From positions 19,182 through 83,181 of the forward strand of contig JAFGIY010000213.1 of assembly GCA_016929335.1 (NCBI GenBank): DNA of 64,000 nt, given 5' to 3'. The notes under the pieces are model-generated. The model did no database searches, was not told the DNA's origin, and saw only the letters and a program-made list of their open reading frames with translations. A program made the translations under genes and the position numbers. Below are positions 1-7,968 of the stretch, piece after piece; within the stretch, counting starts at the first letter, position 1, and each line of letters starts with the position of its first letter. This DNA comes from Acidobacteriota bacterium (GTDB lineage: Bacteria; Acidobacteriota; UBA6911).

Positions 1-285
1 GCCTGTCCTCCGCTCATGTTCCCCTGCATTTACAATCAGTCAACCCGTACGACGGGCGAACTCGCCGCCAGAAGAGCCATCCGAATGATGGAGGGCAGGG
101 ACGTTCAGGACATTTCGGAATACCTTGACACTAAATCGCCGAAGTATCAAGGAATGGTGGAAACCATTGCCCGCGAGTTGGGAGCCACCTCCCTGATGTA
201 TCAGCAAATTGAGGATATGGCATCCGCTATCGGCAGATCCACCGATGAAATCTGTACCTTCTGCTGGACTGGCCGCCCTTCCTAA
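1..285 (+). CDS. Amidophosphoribosyltransferase-like (PurF) C-terminus, cut by window edge
   Basis: The reading frame is open from base 1, so the 5' part of the gene lies outside the window; 94 codons and a TAA stop are visible. The peptide resembles the C-terminal end of glutamine PRPP amidotransferases. It opens with ACPPLMFPC, followed by a segment of the type STRTTGELAARRAI, and ends with a Cys-rich tail (CTFCWTGRPS) like the CTACFTG tail of PurF. PurF transfers glutamine amide nitrogen to PRPP in the first committed purine step. The N-terminal glutaminase and PRPP loop are not visible, so whether this is the housekeeping enzyme or a paralogue cannot be decided. No purine genes follow it. 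Confidence 0.7.
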   Translation, partial: ACPPLMFPCIYNQSTRTTGELAARRAIRMMEGRDVQDISEYLDTKSPKYQGMVETIARELGATSLMYQQIEDMASAIGRSTDEICTFCWTGRPS

Positions 286-382
286 TAAAAAGAATAGGCT
301 TTTCTGCAAAAAGACACCGAGTTTTGATGCAGTACCTCGAAAAGCCGATATCTTTGACAAAGCCGGAGAAGAGATTTTTGAT

Positions 383-2278
383 CTAATGCTTCGCTGTGAA
401 GACGCGATAGGAGTGGGGAGCAATCGTTATCGGATACGTAAGGCGTTTGCTTCCGCTCATGCCAAAAACTCCGAAACCGCCGCTCGGCGAACCTTGTTTG
501 CCCAAAAATTCGTGTCCTGTTGTTAATTCCTGGATTTTAATAAACCGCGGATCCGTTGAAATCCGAATCTCGACCGGATCGGGCAAAAACGATTCCACGA
601 TGAAGGTATCATTATCATAGACAAACAGGCTTACGTCGCCCGGGCTTTCGATACGAACATTTAAATCGCTCAATAGCACATTCCTGATCTGCGTCAAAAC
701 AGGCGCAGGAAAACTATATAGATCGCTGAAATTTTCCGGGATTGTGAGGACATAAAGCACTCCCTTCCCATACCCGGCCTGAAGCAGCAGAGGGTATCCG
801 AGGTCGTTCTGCGTCATGCCGCCGACCAGTTCCCAAACATCATTGGTGAGATATTGAATCTGCGGAATAAGAATATGGATGTCCGGCGCCATATCCGGCT
901 GACCGCGGAAATTTTTAATGATGGCCTTTCGATCCGTATAGCGGATTTCAGCTATGTCTTCGATTCCTTTGCCCTGCAGTGCACGCAAGAGACCGGATGT
1001 AATCACTACGGATTTCCCGTTGATCAGCTGCGCTTTGATCTTATCCACTATCGCCGGATCGAATGCCGCACTTTCCGTAAGCAGAATTGTCTGCGCATCG
1101 CCGGGGAATTCCGGCATGAGATCCATAGGGATTCCTATCATGCCCAGATAATTATGCAGGAAATCCTCGCCGGTCGAATGGTAGGGTTTGTAGCTTTTAA
1201 GCCCGATCGGCTTGCCCAGTTTCCCCAAAAAGCCGTCCACCTGCTCCAGCGTATATCCGGCAGCACGTGCATAAGTTGTCGGCTTAACGGTTGTTCCATC
1301 CGGTTGAGGGATTGGCGCCATCATCGTGTCAAAGTCGAGGCTGGTCTTTTGCCCTTGCCACGGAGCTCGTTCTGCAGGGCGGATCTGACGCAGCATCTGG
1401 CTGAAGTCAAAAAGAGTGATCTCAGGCGCTTTGGCGAAAAGAGTCAGCCATAACTGCTCGGCATAGCGGTCTATATAGCGCCCGCCATATGTATCGACCC
1501 ATCCGCCGCCGTTGCCTCCCGGCTTGATGTTTTCAAAGTATCTGAAAATGGAATAACCGAGATATTCCTGCAGATGCTGGTCGCCTGACCTGTCGCGCGT
1601 CTCCGTCCCGGTATAAATACCGTCGAAAATTTTGGGTTCTGTCTCAAGATTAAATCCAAGACCCTGAAAGTGCTCGTACCAGTTGGGGTACTTGATCACC
1701 ATTTTTACTTTAGGATTTATGCTTTTCGCCGGACCAATAACCAGTGTCCGAGCGGCTTCGTCCAGCAGATCGAGCCGGAATTGCGTCCAGCTTTTATTCC
1801 CCTTCGCACGGATGCAGTGCTCACACTTGCAGTTGGTAAAGAAAAAATCGTCGAGGATTATTTCATCGAACAGCCCTGCCGTGAATTCCACGACTTCCTT
1901 GAGTTTCTTGCGATGCTCCGGATTGGAATAGCAGTAGGTCTGGAACCGGTTCATCTCGCTGACCGTAATAGTGATTCCGCCCGCCGTCTGTATGCCGCGA
2001 TCCTGGAAAAACTTTTTGACCTTGAGAATAGTATCTTTTTCCGCAACGATCATATCGCGGTGCGTTTCAAGGTAGATTTTGTCGATTTTTACCTGGCGCG
2101 AAATTTCATTCCAGCGGGACTCCAGCCATCCGGGGGCTCCCATTTGCCGGACTTCGTAGACGCGAGCATAGATGGAAGCAGCAAAGTTCTGATACTTGCC
2201 TGCGGCGTGAGCTGCGGGAAGAGAAAACTGCAAGCAAAACAGCGCAACGAATATTGCGGAGATACTTTTCATTGGCAT
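383..2278 (-). CDS. Secreted glycoside-hydrolase-like TIM-barrel protein
   Basis: A 631-residue protein with a clear signal peptide (hydrophobic stretch ending in AAHA around residue 26), so it is exported. Residues about 30-320 look like a glycosidase TIM barrel of the GH42/GHL type. They include FDEIILDDFFF, a strand with acidic residues where such barrels carry catalytic acids, followed at once by a CxCxxC motif (CKCEHC) that may bind metal. Residues about 385-500 resemble the Rossmann-like domain that follows the barrel in beta-galactosidases, and the last 100 look beta-rich. The substrate is unknown. The gene lies downstream of an outer-membrane protein gene on the same strand, with a strong hairpin between them. 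Assignment rests on fold-like features only. Confidence 0.6.
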   Translation of the reverse strand: MPMKSISAIFVALFCLQFSLPAAHAAGKYQNFAASIYARVYEVRQMGAPGWLESRWNEISRQVKIDKIYLETHRDMIVAEKDTILKVKKFFQDRGIQTAGGITITVSEMNRFQTYCYSNPEHRKKLKEVVEFTAGLFDEIILDDFFFTNCKCEHCIRAKGNKSWTQFRLDLLDEAARTLVIGPAKSINPKVKMVIKYPNWYEHFQGLGFNLETEPKIFDGIYTGTETRDRSGDQHLQEYLGYSIFRYFENIKPGGNGGGWVDTYGGRYIDRYAEQLWLTLFAKAPEITLFDFSQMLRQIRPAERAPWQGQKTSLDFDTMMAPIPQPDGTTVKPTTYARAAGYTLEQVDGFLGKLGKPIGLKSYKPYHSTGEDFLHNYLGMIGIPMDLMPEFPGDAQTILLTESAAFDPAIVDKIKAQLINGKSVVITSGLLRALQGKGIEDIAEIRYTDRKAIIKNFRGQPDMAPDIHILIPQIQYLTNDVWELVGGMTQNDLGYPLLLQAGYGKGVLYVLTIPENFSDLYSFPAPVLTQIRNVLLSDLNVRIESPGDVSLFVYDNDTFIVESFLPDPVEIRISTDPRFIKIQELTTGHEFLGKQGSPSGGFGVFGMSGSKRLTYPITIAPHSYRVFTAKH

Positions 2279-2295
2279 TCGACGGGATTAATCAA

Positions 2296-2327
2296 ATTAT
2301 GAGGACGGCTTGTGCCGTCCTCATAAT
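2296..2327 (-). terminator. Strong stem-loop terminator after the outer-membrane protein gene
   Basis: A perfect 14-bp inverted repeat (ATTATGAGGACGGC and its complement) surrounds a 4-nt loop. On the minus strand it is followed by TTTGATT, a short T-rich run. It sits just past the stop of the gene ending at 2359, so it probably ends or attenuates that transcript before the secreted glycosidase-like gene. Confidence 0.7.
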
Positions 2328-2358
2328 AAGTCCCGGCCGGATGAATCTTCTCTAACTA

Positions 2359-2931
2359 TTAGCGCTTTCCCAGCTTGAATATGATTCCAGCGGAATATCT
2401 GAAATTGTTCGTCATATCGCCGCCCAACTTGATCCCGAAATATTCCACCTGGGCGGGGCGGATAGCCACAACATCATTTATATTGATATCGATGCCGCCG
2501 CCGAAAGCCATGGCAAAGCTGTTTTCTCTCTCAAATTCCTCATCATTAATACTTGATGTGGCAGTCGTACGCGCATATCCAAAAAGGCCTTGGACAAATG
2601 GCGTTACTTTTCCCATGCGAAAAGATGCTTTCGGTCCAAACATGATGGAATGTATCTTGACGTTAGCGTCAACCTCTCCCTCCTCATCGATTTGGCCGTA
2701 ATAACCGCCAAAGTCCGCCAGGAAGGCCAGATAGTTGTTGCCGTTCAGGGCAACAGAAGCATTCCAGCCATGCATATTGAGGCTGATCTCCTCATCATCC
2801 CCATCCAGAGTGCTGGTATCAGGTCTGAAATAGGAGTATCCACCGAAAATTTCAGCAACCGGAGTATCCTGCGCAACCGCCATTATAGAAAAGCCCAACA
2901 AGAGTACTGCCACCAGCAAAAGCTTTTTCAT
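2359..2931 (-). CDS. Small outer-membrane beta-barrel protein
   Basis: A 190-residue protein with a typical signal peptide (MKKLLLVAVLLLGFSIMAVAQ). The mature part is made of alternating aromatic/hydrophobic strands such as AEIFGGYSYFR, SFRMGKVTPFVQGLFGYA and NSFAMAFGGGIDINI, with a closing strand that starts FRYSAGIIFKLG. This fits an eight-stranded OmpA/OmpW-like barrel of the outer membrane beta-barrel superfamily. No peptidoglycan-binding domain follows, so it is a free barrel of unknown cargo. The start is supported by a GGGGGA Shine-Dalgarno six bases upstream and by a near-perfect promoter about 130 bases further up. Confidence 0.8.
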   Translation of the reverse strand: MKKLLLVAVLLLGFSIMAVAQDTPVAEIFGGYSYFRPDTSTLDGDDEEISLNMHGWNASVALNGNNYLAFLADFGGYYGQIDEEGEVDANVKIHSIMFGPKASFRMGKVTPFVQGLFGYARTTATSSINDEEFERENSFAMAFGGGIDININDVVAIRPAQVEYFGIKLGGDMTNNFRYSAGIIFKLGKR

Positions 2932-3298
2932 CAGTCATCCCCCTTATTTTTTAACCATGTGAATATCTTTTACTTAACATCAGCGCGAAAATCATAGAAA
3001 CGAAAAGTTTCTCCGTACCGGAATGTATCTTTTGCTTAGATCCACTCCTGCCAGGGATGGGAGCAAATTATACTAATGGCATCCTTCATGTCAAGTTCTT
3101 ATCGCGGAAATAGATAGCGGACAAAGCCGGCCAGCTGCAGACCTAACATTCACATTCACCGTGCTTTCCCTGATTCCCATTTCTCAAGGGCTCCCCCTGA
3201 GTGCTGAATCCCGCCTATGCTATTGGGCATAAATATCGATCTGTCAGAAGGTTCAAGGCGCCGGCAAAAAGATCCGCCCTGCTCCATGAGCGGTTCAT
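2932..3298. other. Intergenic region with long leader of the barrel gene
   Basis: A 367-bp gap between two minus-strand genes. It contains the consensus promoter at 3067-3094 and the roughly 130-nt untranslated leader of the barrel gene. Nothing else convincing was seen between 3100 and 3298. No recognisable terminator follows the hydroxylase gene that ends at 3299. Confidence 0.5.
3067..3094 (-). promoter_or_regulatory. Perfect-consensus sigma70 promoter for the outer-membrane barrel gene
   Basis: Read on the minus strand, TTGACA (3094-3089) and TATAAT (3072-3067) are both exact consensus hexamers, separated by 16 bp. Transcription would start near 3060, giving an unusually long leader of about 130 nt before the ATG at 2931. 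Confidence 0.75.
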
Positions 3299-5785
3299 TC
3301 AGGCTTTCCCCAAAGCTTTAAGAACTCGTTCGGGCGTGATCGGGAAATTCTTCACCCAGACTCCCAGCGCATTATGTACCGCCGGCTCGATTAGCGCAGG
3401 AACAACCGTGGCTACATCCTCCGCGATGCCGACCGTCCCATATGGGCCATATCCCATTCCCGTTTCCACAAGGAATGTATCGATATTTCCTATATCCTGA
3501 ATGGTCGCGATTTTGTAATCGAGAAGATTGCCGTTCAGCATCACACCGGTAACGGGATCATGTATCACCTCTTCACTCCGACCCCTTCCCAAGGCCATGC
3601 AGGCGCCGCCGTACTGCTGCCCCTCGCATCCTTCCCAGCTCACAACTCGGCCGACATCGTTCACATTCACGATCCTGGAAACGATAACCTCGCCGGTCTC
3701 AGGATCCACTTCCACTTCCATAAAATGAGCCTGCCTGCAGAGCCGGAGCCTCTGGCTCGCATAGGCGCCCTGCTGCACCTGATATCCAAAAGCAAAGAGA
3801 GGTTCCGTAAAATTACTCCGCTGAGCGCCCTTTCCCATTTCCGGCGTGCTGCAAAGCGGCCCCTCTCCTCCAGCCGGTCCCACCAAATCCGCAAGGGACA
3901 TCCGAACGGAAGGATCGTCCTTAACAAAGACAATACTGTCTTGAATATCCAGATCTTCAGGCTTCCTGCCGGGAAAGGCTGGAGGGAAGCTTCCCCTCGC
4001 CGTTACTCCGCGAGGATTCGTCGCGACTTCAAGAATTTTCTTTTTCAACAGGCGCGCTGCATTTCGGATGGCAAATCCGTTCACCGAAAGATTGGTTGAT
4101 GAGTCCGGAGTCATTGTGAAAAAGCCGGGATCCATGTGCGGCCTGTAGAAGACATCTTCGACCTTCATCCCCAGTTCGTCCGCCGCAATCTGGCAGTAGG
4201 CGGTTTCTGCATTTACACCGATATCGCAGCGCATTCCCAGAACATTTGCCGTTCCATCCTGACGCTCAATCCGGATGGCAATTTCCCCGGATCCGGAGGA
4301 ATCCTCCCACTCATGAGTCCAGGTGAAAGCTATCCCGTGCATCCGGCCGTTCGGCAGCCGCCGGGTTCCCGGCAAATGCCAGTTGTTATCCCAGTCAATC
4401 GCTTTCTTGCCTTTCTCAATGCATTCTCTCAGACTGTCTCTTACGGGGAAGCCCAGCTCGGCCTTGCGCTGATTAAGCCAGTCCATGTCATGCCCCTCGG
4501 CTCCGTCATTCTTGAGCGCAACCTCCAGGGGATCCATTCCCAGTGCATCGGCAACATGCTCGAAGATCAGAGTGAGCGTCATGCAATTCGAATTCTGCTC
4601 GCATCGTGTAGGTACGTTGGGCCCCTTGTTGACCTGCAAGGCGTAAAGCCTGGCATATATGTTGGGGATTTTTGTATTTTCAGCCAGGTGATGAAATGCC
4701 CCAAAAACAGGGAACCATTGATTAACAACCAAGGCTTTTCCTTTTACCGCGGTGATGGTTCCGTCCCTTTTGGCCCCCACCTTAAAAAAGTAGGTACCCT
4801 CATCCATTTCTCCGCCGTAAAAATCGTCTCTTCGATCGAATACCCACTTAATGGGTCTTCCCGTTCTTTTTGCCAACAGCGCGGCGCAATAATAGGGCCC
4901 CATCATCCAGGAGCAATGAGTCCATCCGCCGAAGCTTGCGCCCTGGTACGGGCAATGAAGCTGAATCTGATTCATCGGGATGCCGCCAAACCATGAAGCA
5001 ATAGCCCGCTTGCTGACCAGCGGATGCTGCTGTTTCAACCAGACTTCCGGATACTCTCCATTCCATCGGACCACGCCGCATGGACGTTCAGGGCCCATCC
5101 ATGTATTAGCGTATCGCTTCGTCTTGAATTCCATGATCTCATCCGCTTCCGCAAATCCCTGCTCCACATCGCCATGCTGTTCTACATCCATGAACCCTTC
5201 ATTGTAGTGGTTGCCATCCGGATACAGCTCCGGGTTTGCCAAAGGGGAGCTCTTATGGACGGCTTCCTCCTCATCCAGAATAAAGGGCCTCTCCTCCCAA
5301 TCCACATCTATCAGTTTTATGGCTTCTTCCACAATGCTTTCCGTATCCGCCGCGATCATTACGCCGACCGGTTCTCCCTGGAAGTAGGCAAACGGTGGCA
5401 AAACCGTAGCAAGGTTCGGCACATGTCCGCCCAGGTTTGCCATGTCAGGAAGCTCCGGGTCGTCATACCGAAGGATGCCTCTCACGCCCGGATACGCTTC
5501 CGCCTTGTTTGTATTTATGCTTCTGATTTTGGCATTGGGGTAGGGAGAGGTCAGAAACTTCGCATAAATCATTCCCGGCAGACTGATATCAATCGTATAG
5601 ATGGCTCGCCCGCTGGCCTTCTCATAGCCGTCCAAACGGCGGACTCCGCGTTTGCCGATATAGCCATAGCTTTCCAGCGGATATTGATCCGATCTCAGAT
5701 TGTCGAACAGCTCGGTGATCTTTTGCATCTCGTCGTTCATAGGCTGGCTCGTCGGTATAATTAAAATGCCAAAAACAGAACTCAT
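3299..5785 (-). CDS. Molybdopterin-binding subunit of a xanthine-dehydrogenase-family hydroxylase
   Basis: An 828-residue protein of the xanthine dehydrogenase/aldehyde oxidase large-subunit family. These enzymes hydroxylate aldehydes or N-heterocycles at a Mo-molybdopterin centre. Residues about 40-150 form the a/b hammerhead domain (YIGKRGVRRLDGYEKASGRA opening). The Mo-cofactor part shows GASFGGW where GGAFGGK is usual, and GPYGTVGIAED near the C-terminus, where the catalytic Glu is expected. No FAD or 2Fe-2S subunit gene lies beside it, which is unusual, so it must use electron partners encoded elsewhere or atypical ones. An internal ATG at 5740 (MNDEMQK) is an alternative start; neither has a good Shine-Dalgarno. 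It faces a divergent operon that probably serves it. Confidence 0.85.
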   Translation of the reverse strand: MSSVFGILIIPTSQPMNDEMQKITELFDNLRSDQYPLESYGYIGKRGVRRLDGYEKASGRAIYTIDISLPGMIYAKFLTSPYPNAKIRSINTNKAEAYPGVRGILRYDDPELPDMANLGGHVPNLATVLPPFAYFQGEPVGVMIAADTESIVEEAIKLIDVDWEERPFILDEEEAVHKSSPLANPELYPDGNHYNEGFMDVEQHGDVEQGFAEADEIMEFKTKRYANTWMGPERPCGVVRWNGEYPEVWLKQQHPLVSKRAIASWFGGIPMNQIQLHCPYQGASFGGWTHCSWMMGPYYCAALLAKRTGRPIKWVFDRRDDFYGGEMDEGTYFFKVGAKRDGTITAVKGKALVVNQWFPVFGAFHHLAENTKIPNIYARLYALQVNKGPNVPTRCEQNSNCMTLTLIFEHVADALGMDPLEVALKNDGAEGHDMDWLNQRKAELGFPVRDSLRECIEKGKKAIDWDNNWHLPGTRRLPNGRMHGIAFTWTHEWEDSSGSGEIAIRIERQDGTANVLGMRCDIGVNAETAYCQIAADELGMKVEDVFYRPHMDPGFFTMTPDSSTNLSVNGFAIRNAARLLKKKILEVATNPRGVTARGSFPPAFPGRKPEDLDIQDSIVFVKDDPSVRMSLADLVGPAGGEGPLCSTPEMGKGAQRSNFTEPLFAFGYQVQQGAYASQRLRLCRQAHFMEVEVDPETGEVIVSRIVNVNDVGRVVSWEGCEGQQYGGACMALGRGRSEEVIHDPVTGVMLNGNLLDYKIATIQDIGNIDTFLVETGMGYGPYGTVGIAEDVATVVPALIEPAVHNALGVWVKNFPITPERVLKALGKA

Positions 5786-5843
5786 GGACCAGGAAGCAGA
5801 CTCGGAATAAGCTGCCCAAAAAGCGCATGCCGTTTCTTAAGCC

Positions 5844-5872
5844 ACAATATTCACTTCGCACGGATGTGTCAA
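5844..5872 (-). promoter_or_regulatory. Sigma70-type promoter for the molybdenum hydroxylase
   Basis: On the minus strand there is an exact TTGACA (5872-5867), a 17-bp spacer and TATTGT (5849-5844, four of six matches). The predicted start is near 5837, about 50 nt before the first ATG. Confidence 0.6.
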
Positions 5873-5919
5873 GAATGTTGCATTCAATTGCTGTACGACA
5901 TTTTTTCGTCAGAGATGCT

Positions 5920-5948
5920 TTGACACAAGTTGGCGCTCATTCTAGCAT
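5920..5948 (+). promoter_or_regulatory. Sigma70-type promoter for the Tat protein / TrsS operon
   Basis: Exact TTGACA (5920-5925), 17-bp spacer, TAGCAT (5943-5948). The predicted start is near 5955, giving a short leader to the ATG at 5983. Its -35 box faces that of the divergent hydroxylase promoter about 48 bp away, so one regulator could control both. Confidence 0.6.
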
Positions 5949-5982
5949 TTAGACAGGTCCAGCTAAGCTAAAAGGTATAAAG

Positions 5983-6393
5983 ATGACTGAAGACGATAAG
6001 AAAAAACCACAAGCCCAGGAAATCCCCCACCAGATTTCCCGAAGAGAATTTGCCATCGGCTCCATGGCAATGCTGAGCGGGTATGTTCAGACAGATGCAG
6101 CCTCCATCCCGCCTCTGTCGGCGGAAGCCCAGGCCATGAAGCTCGAGATTTCTGAAAATCTCAGGAACGTGATGGAAGCGTACCACATTCTTGAAGAAGA
6201 TTTGAAACGGGTGATCGATCACGCCGAGAAAACCGGAGAGAAATTGTACCAGCCCGGAAAGAATCTGTTTCTTTCAAAGCTGCGCGTGAAAGAAGCGTAC
6301 TTCTACGCGGAGTATTCTCCTATTGAGGAGGGAGGATTCAGGATCCTGGACACGTATACTCACCGGCTCCTGATACATGAAGGGCAGCTATGA
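5983..6393 (+). CDS. Small Tat-signal protein, partner candidate of the molybdenum hydroxylase
   Basis: A 136-residue protein of no family I can name. After about 18 polar residues it has a twin-arginine motif (SRREF) followed by a weakly hydrophobic stretch (AIGSMAMLSG), as in proteins exported folded by the Tat system. The mature part is mostly helical, then has a Tyr/Phe-rich segment (VKEAYFYAEYSPIEEGGF) and ends LIHEGQL. It is first in a tight operon, with the next gene overlapping by ATGA (6390-6393). It lies divergent to the hydroxylase gene, which suggests a subunit or escort role for that enzyme or its substrate. An AAAAGG-type ribosome site precedes the ATG. Confidence 0.65.
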   Translation: MTEDDKKKPQAQEIPHQISRREFAIGSMAMLSGYVQTDAASIPPLSAEAQAMKLEISENLRNVMEAYHILEEDLKRVIDHAEKTGEKLYQPGKNLFLSKLRVKEAYFYAEYSPIEEGGFRILDTYTHRLLIHEGQL

Positions 6394-6575
6394 CAGAATG
6401 GTACTGCTATAAAGATAAAGTGCAAATGCTGGATACCAAAATTACTCTGAGCTATATGCAGATGGTTCAGGAGGTCCCGGGCATTCAATGTCCAAAATGC
6501 GGCGCCGCCTATCTTTCTGAAAAGGTTGTGAGAACCGTCGTCAGAGCCGCAGAAGAACTTATTGAAGAAAAGTAA
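6390..6575 (+). CDS. CxxC mini redox protein (resembles DVU_1557 family)
   Basis: A 61-residue protein with a CPKCG knuckle (Cys34 and Cys37) and one further Cys at residue 6. It ends in a charged helix. From memory it resembles the small DVU_1557-type redox proteins encoded beside TrsS radical SAM proteins and aldehyde oxidoreductases in sulfate reducers, which I cannot verify here. A single CxxC could carry a thiol pair or half of a metal site. Its start overlaps the preceding stop (ATGA), and the ribosome site GAAGGG lies inside the upstream gene, so translation is coupled. The radical SAM gene follows after 9 bp. Confidence 0.7.
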   Translation: MTEWYCYKDKVQMLDTKITLSYMQMVQEVPGIQCPKCGAAYLSEKVVRTVVRAAEELIEEK

Positions 6576-6584
6576 CAGGAATGC

Positions 6585-7958
6585 ATGACGGAAATTCCAG
6601 AACGGACCCTCAGTCTCTGCCCTTATTGTTTGCGCCGCATTCCCGCCGGCAGAATTGTCGAAAACGGCGCAGTATATCTGCAGAAGAGCTGCCCCCAACA
6701 CGGGGATCTCGGCAAGGTACTGCTATGGAAAAACTCTCCAAAGACCTATCAGGAATGGAATAGAACCGCTGGCGTACCCGCTATGGCATCTTCGCTTCCA
6801 TCCCAAAGCGGATGCCCGTTTGATTGCGGCCTGTGTCCGAGCCATAAACAAAAAACCTGTACCGCCATAATAGAAGTAACCCATCGATGCAACCTGGAAT
6901 GCCCTGTCTGTTTTGCTTCGTCGAAAATAGAAGCGCCTCCGGATCCTGGCCTGAATGAAATTGCTCAGATTCTTGAAATGCTGCGGGAGCGATCGGCAGG
7001 GTGCCCGGTCCAGTTTAGTGGTGGAGAGCCTGCGCTGCGAGACGACTTGCCCGAAATTGTCTCCCTTGCAAAAGAACGCGGATTTGATCCCATACAAGTC
7101 AACACCAACGGCATCAGGCTGGCGCAGGATGAAGTTTTTGGCCGGCGGTTAGTGGATGCAGGCACTACGGTTATTTATCTGCAATTCGACGGAGTCACCG
7201 GATCCGTCTATCAAAAAATACGCGGGGCAGACCTTTTGCCCTTTAAGTTGAAGGCAATTGAGCGCTGCGCTGATTTAAAGACCGGCGTTATCCTTGTCCC
7301 AACCCTGGTCAAAAACATCAACGACGGCCAGATAGGCGACATCATCCAATTTGCCAAGAAATGGATTCCGACAGTCAGAGGCGTGCATTTCCAGCCGATG
7401 ACATTCCTTGGCAGATATCCGTCATCTCCCTGTAACGAAGACCGCATCCTTCTTTCCGATATACTGTCCGCCATCGAAGATCAGACCGGGGGAGAAATAC
7501 GAGTCGAGAACCTTGTGCCTTCCGGCTGAGAAGCGTCTCATTGCTCATTTTCGGCACTCTCCGTGTTGAGAGAAGACGGCACTTTGACGGCAACTACCAG
7601 GAATGAAGGGTGCAGGCCGGTCCGGGAGGATGCGGCAGAAAGATCCCGCGAGTATGTCCGGCGGCACTGGAAATACGCCGCACCCATTTCCCTGTCTGCC
7701 CAAAATTCTTGCCAGGTTCCCTCCTCCTGCGGCATTGATCCGTTTAATGTCCTGTTTAATCAGATCCAGACCCATTCGCTTTGCATTTCGGGAATGGCTT
7801 TCCAGGACGCATGGAACATTGATCTGGAACGTCTGCAGCGATGCTGCGTTCATGTGGCCACTGCGCAAAACAGACTTATTCCCTTCTGCGCCTACTATAT
7901 GACCGACAGCAGAGGTCGCCGACTCATCCATCGAGGCGCCGAAAATTTGTTAAAGTAA
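6585..7958 (+). CDS. trsS: Radical SAM selenoprotein, TrsS-like (TGA at 7527-7529 read as Sec)
   Basis: Read as one 457-residue protein with selenocysteine at residue 315. The N-terminus has a Cys knuckle (LCPYC...CPQHG). The radical SAM cluster motif is CNLECPVC, followed by the SAM-binding segment QFSGGEPALRDDL. A TGA interrupts the frame in LVPSG-U-EASHCSF, exactly where relatives carry Cys in a PSxCxxxxCS pattern. The same frame stays open for 142 further codons. That extension holds GMAFQDAWNIDLERL, then CCVHVA and LIPFCAYY, motifs I recognise as the conserved C-terminus of this radical SAM family. The downstream part has no plausible start or ribosome site of its own. Function is unknown; linkage to the Mo-hydroxylase suggests cofactor or protein modification. 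The ATG has an AGGA site. Confidence 0.88.
7557..7572 (+). promoter_or_regulatory. Candidate bacterial SECIS hairpin after the recoded TGA
   Basis: A 5-bp stem CTCTC/GAGAG closes a 6-nt loop (CGTGTT) whose G residues lie about 34-36 nt after the TGA, near the far edge of the spacing used by bacterial SECIS elements that recruit SelB. A second small hairpin (TGAGA/TCTCA, 7527-7540) includes the TGA itself. The loop contains GT as expected, but the lower stem is not convincing, so this is a candidate only. Confidence 0.4.
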
Positions 7959-7968
7959 TGCTTTCACG

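Noticed and set aside
1670..2302. 210-codon plus-strand frame
   Set aside because: Shadow of the secreted glycosidase-like gene, with no signal or motif of its own.
6585..7529. Radical SAM gene ending at the TGA as a complete 314-residue protein or a decayed pseudogene
   Set aside because: The frame continues without any other stop into conserved family motifs, and the TGA replaces a Cys position; one recoded codon explains all of it.
7563..7958. Independent 131-residue gene after the TGA
   Set aside because: It would start at a GTG/TTG-like codon with no ribosome site and lies in the same frame as the radical SAM gene; it is the C-terminus of that protein.
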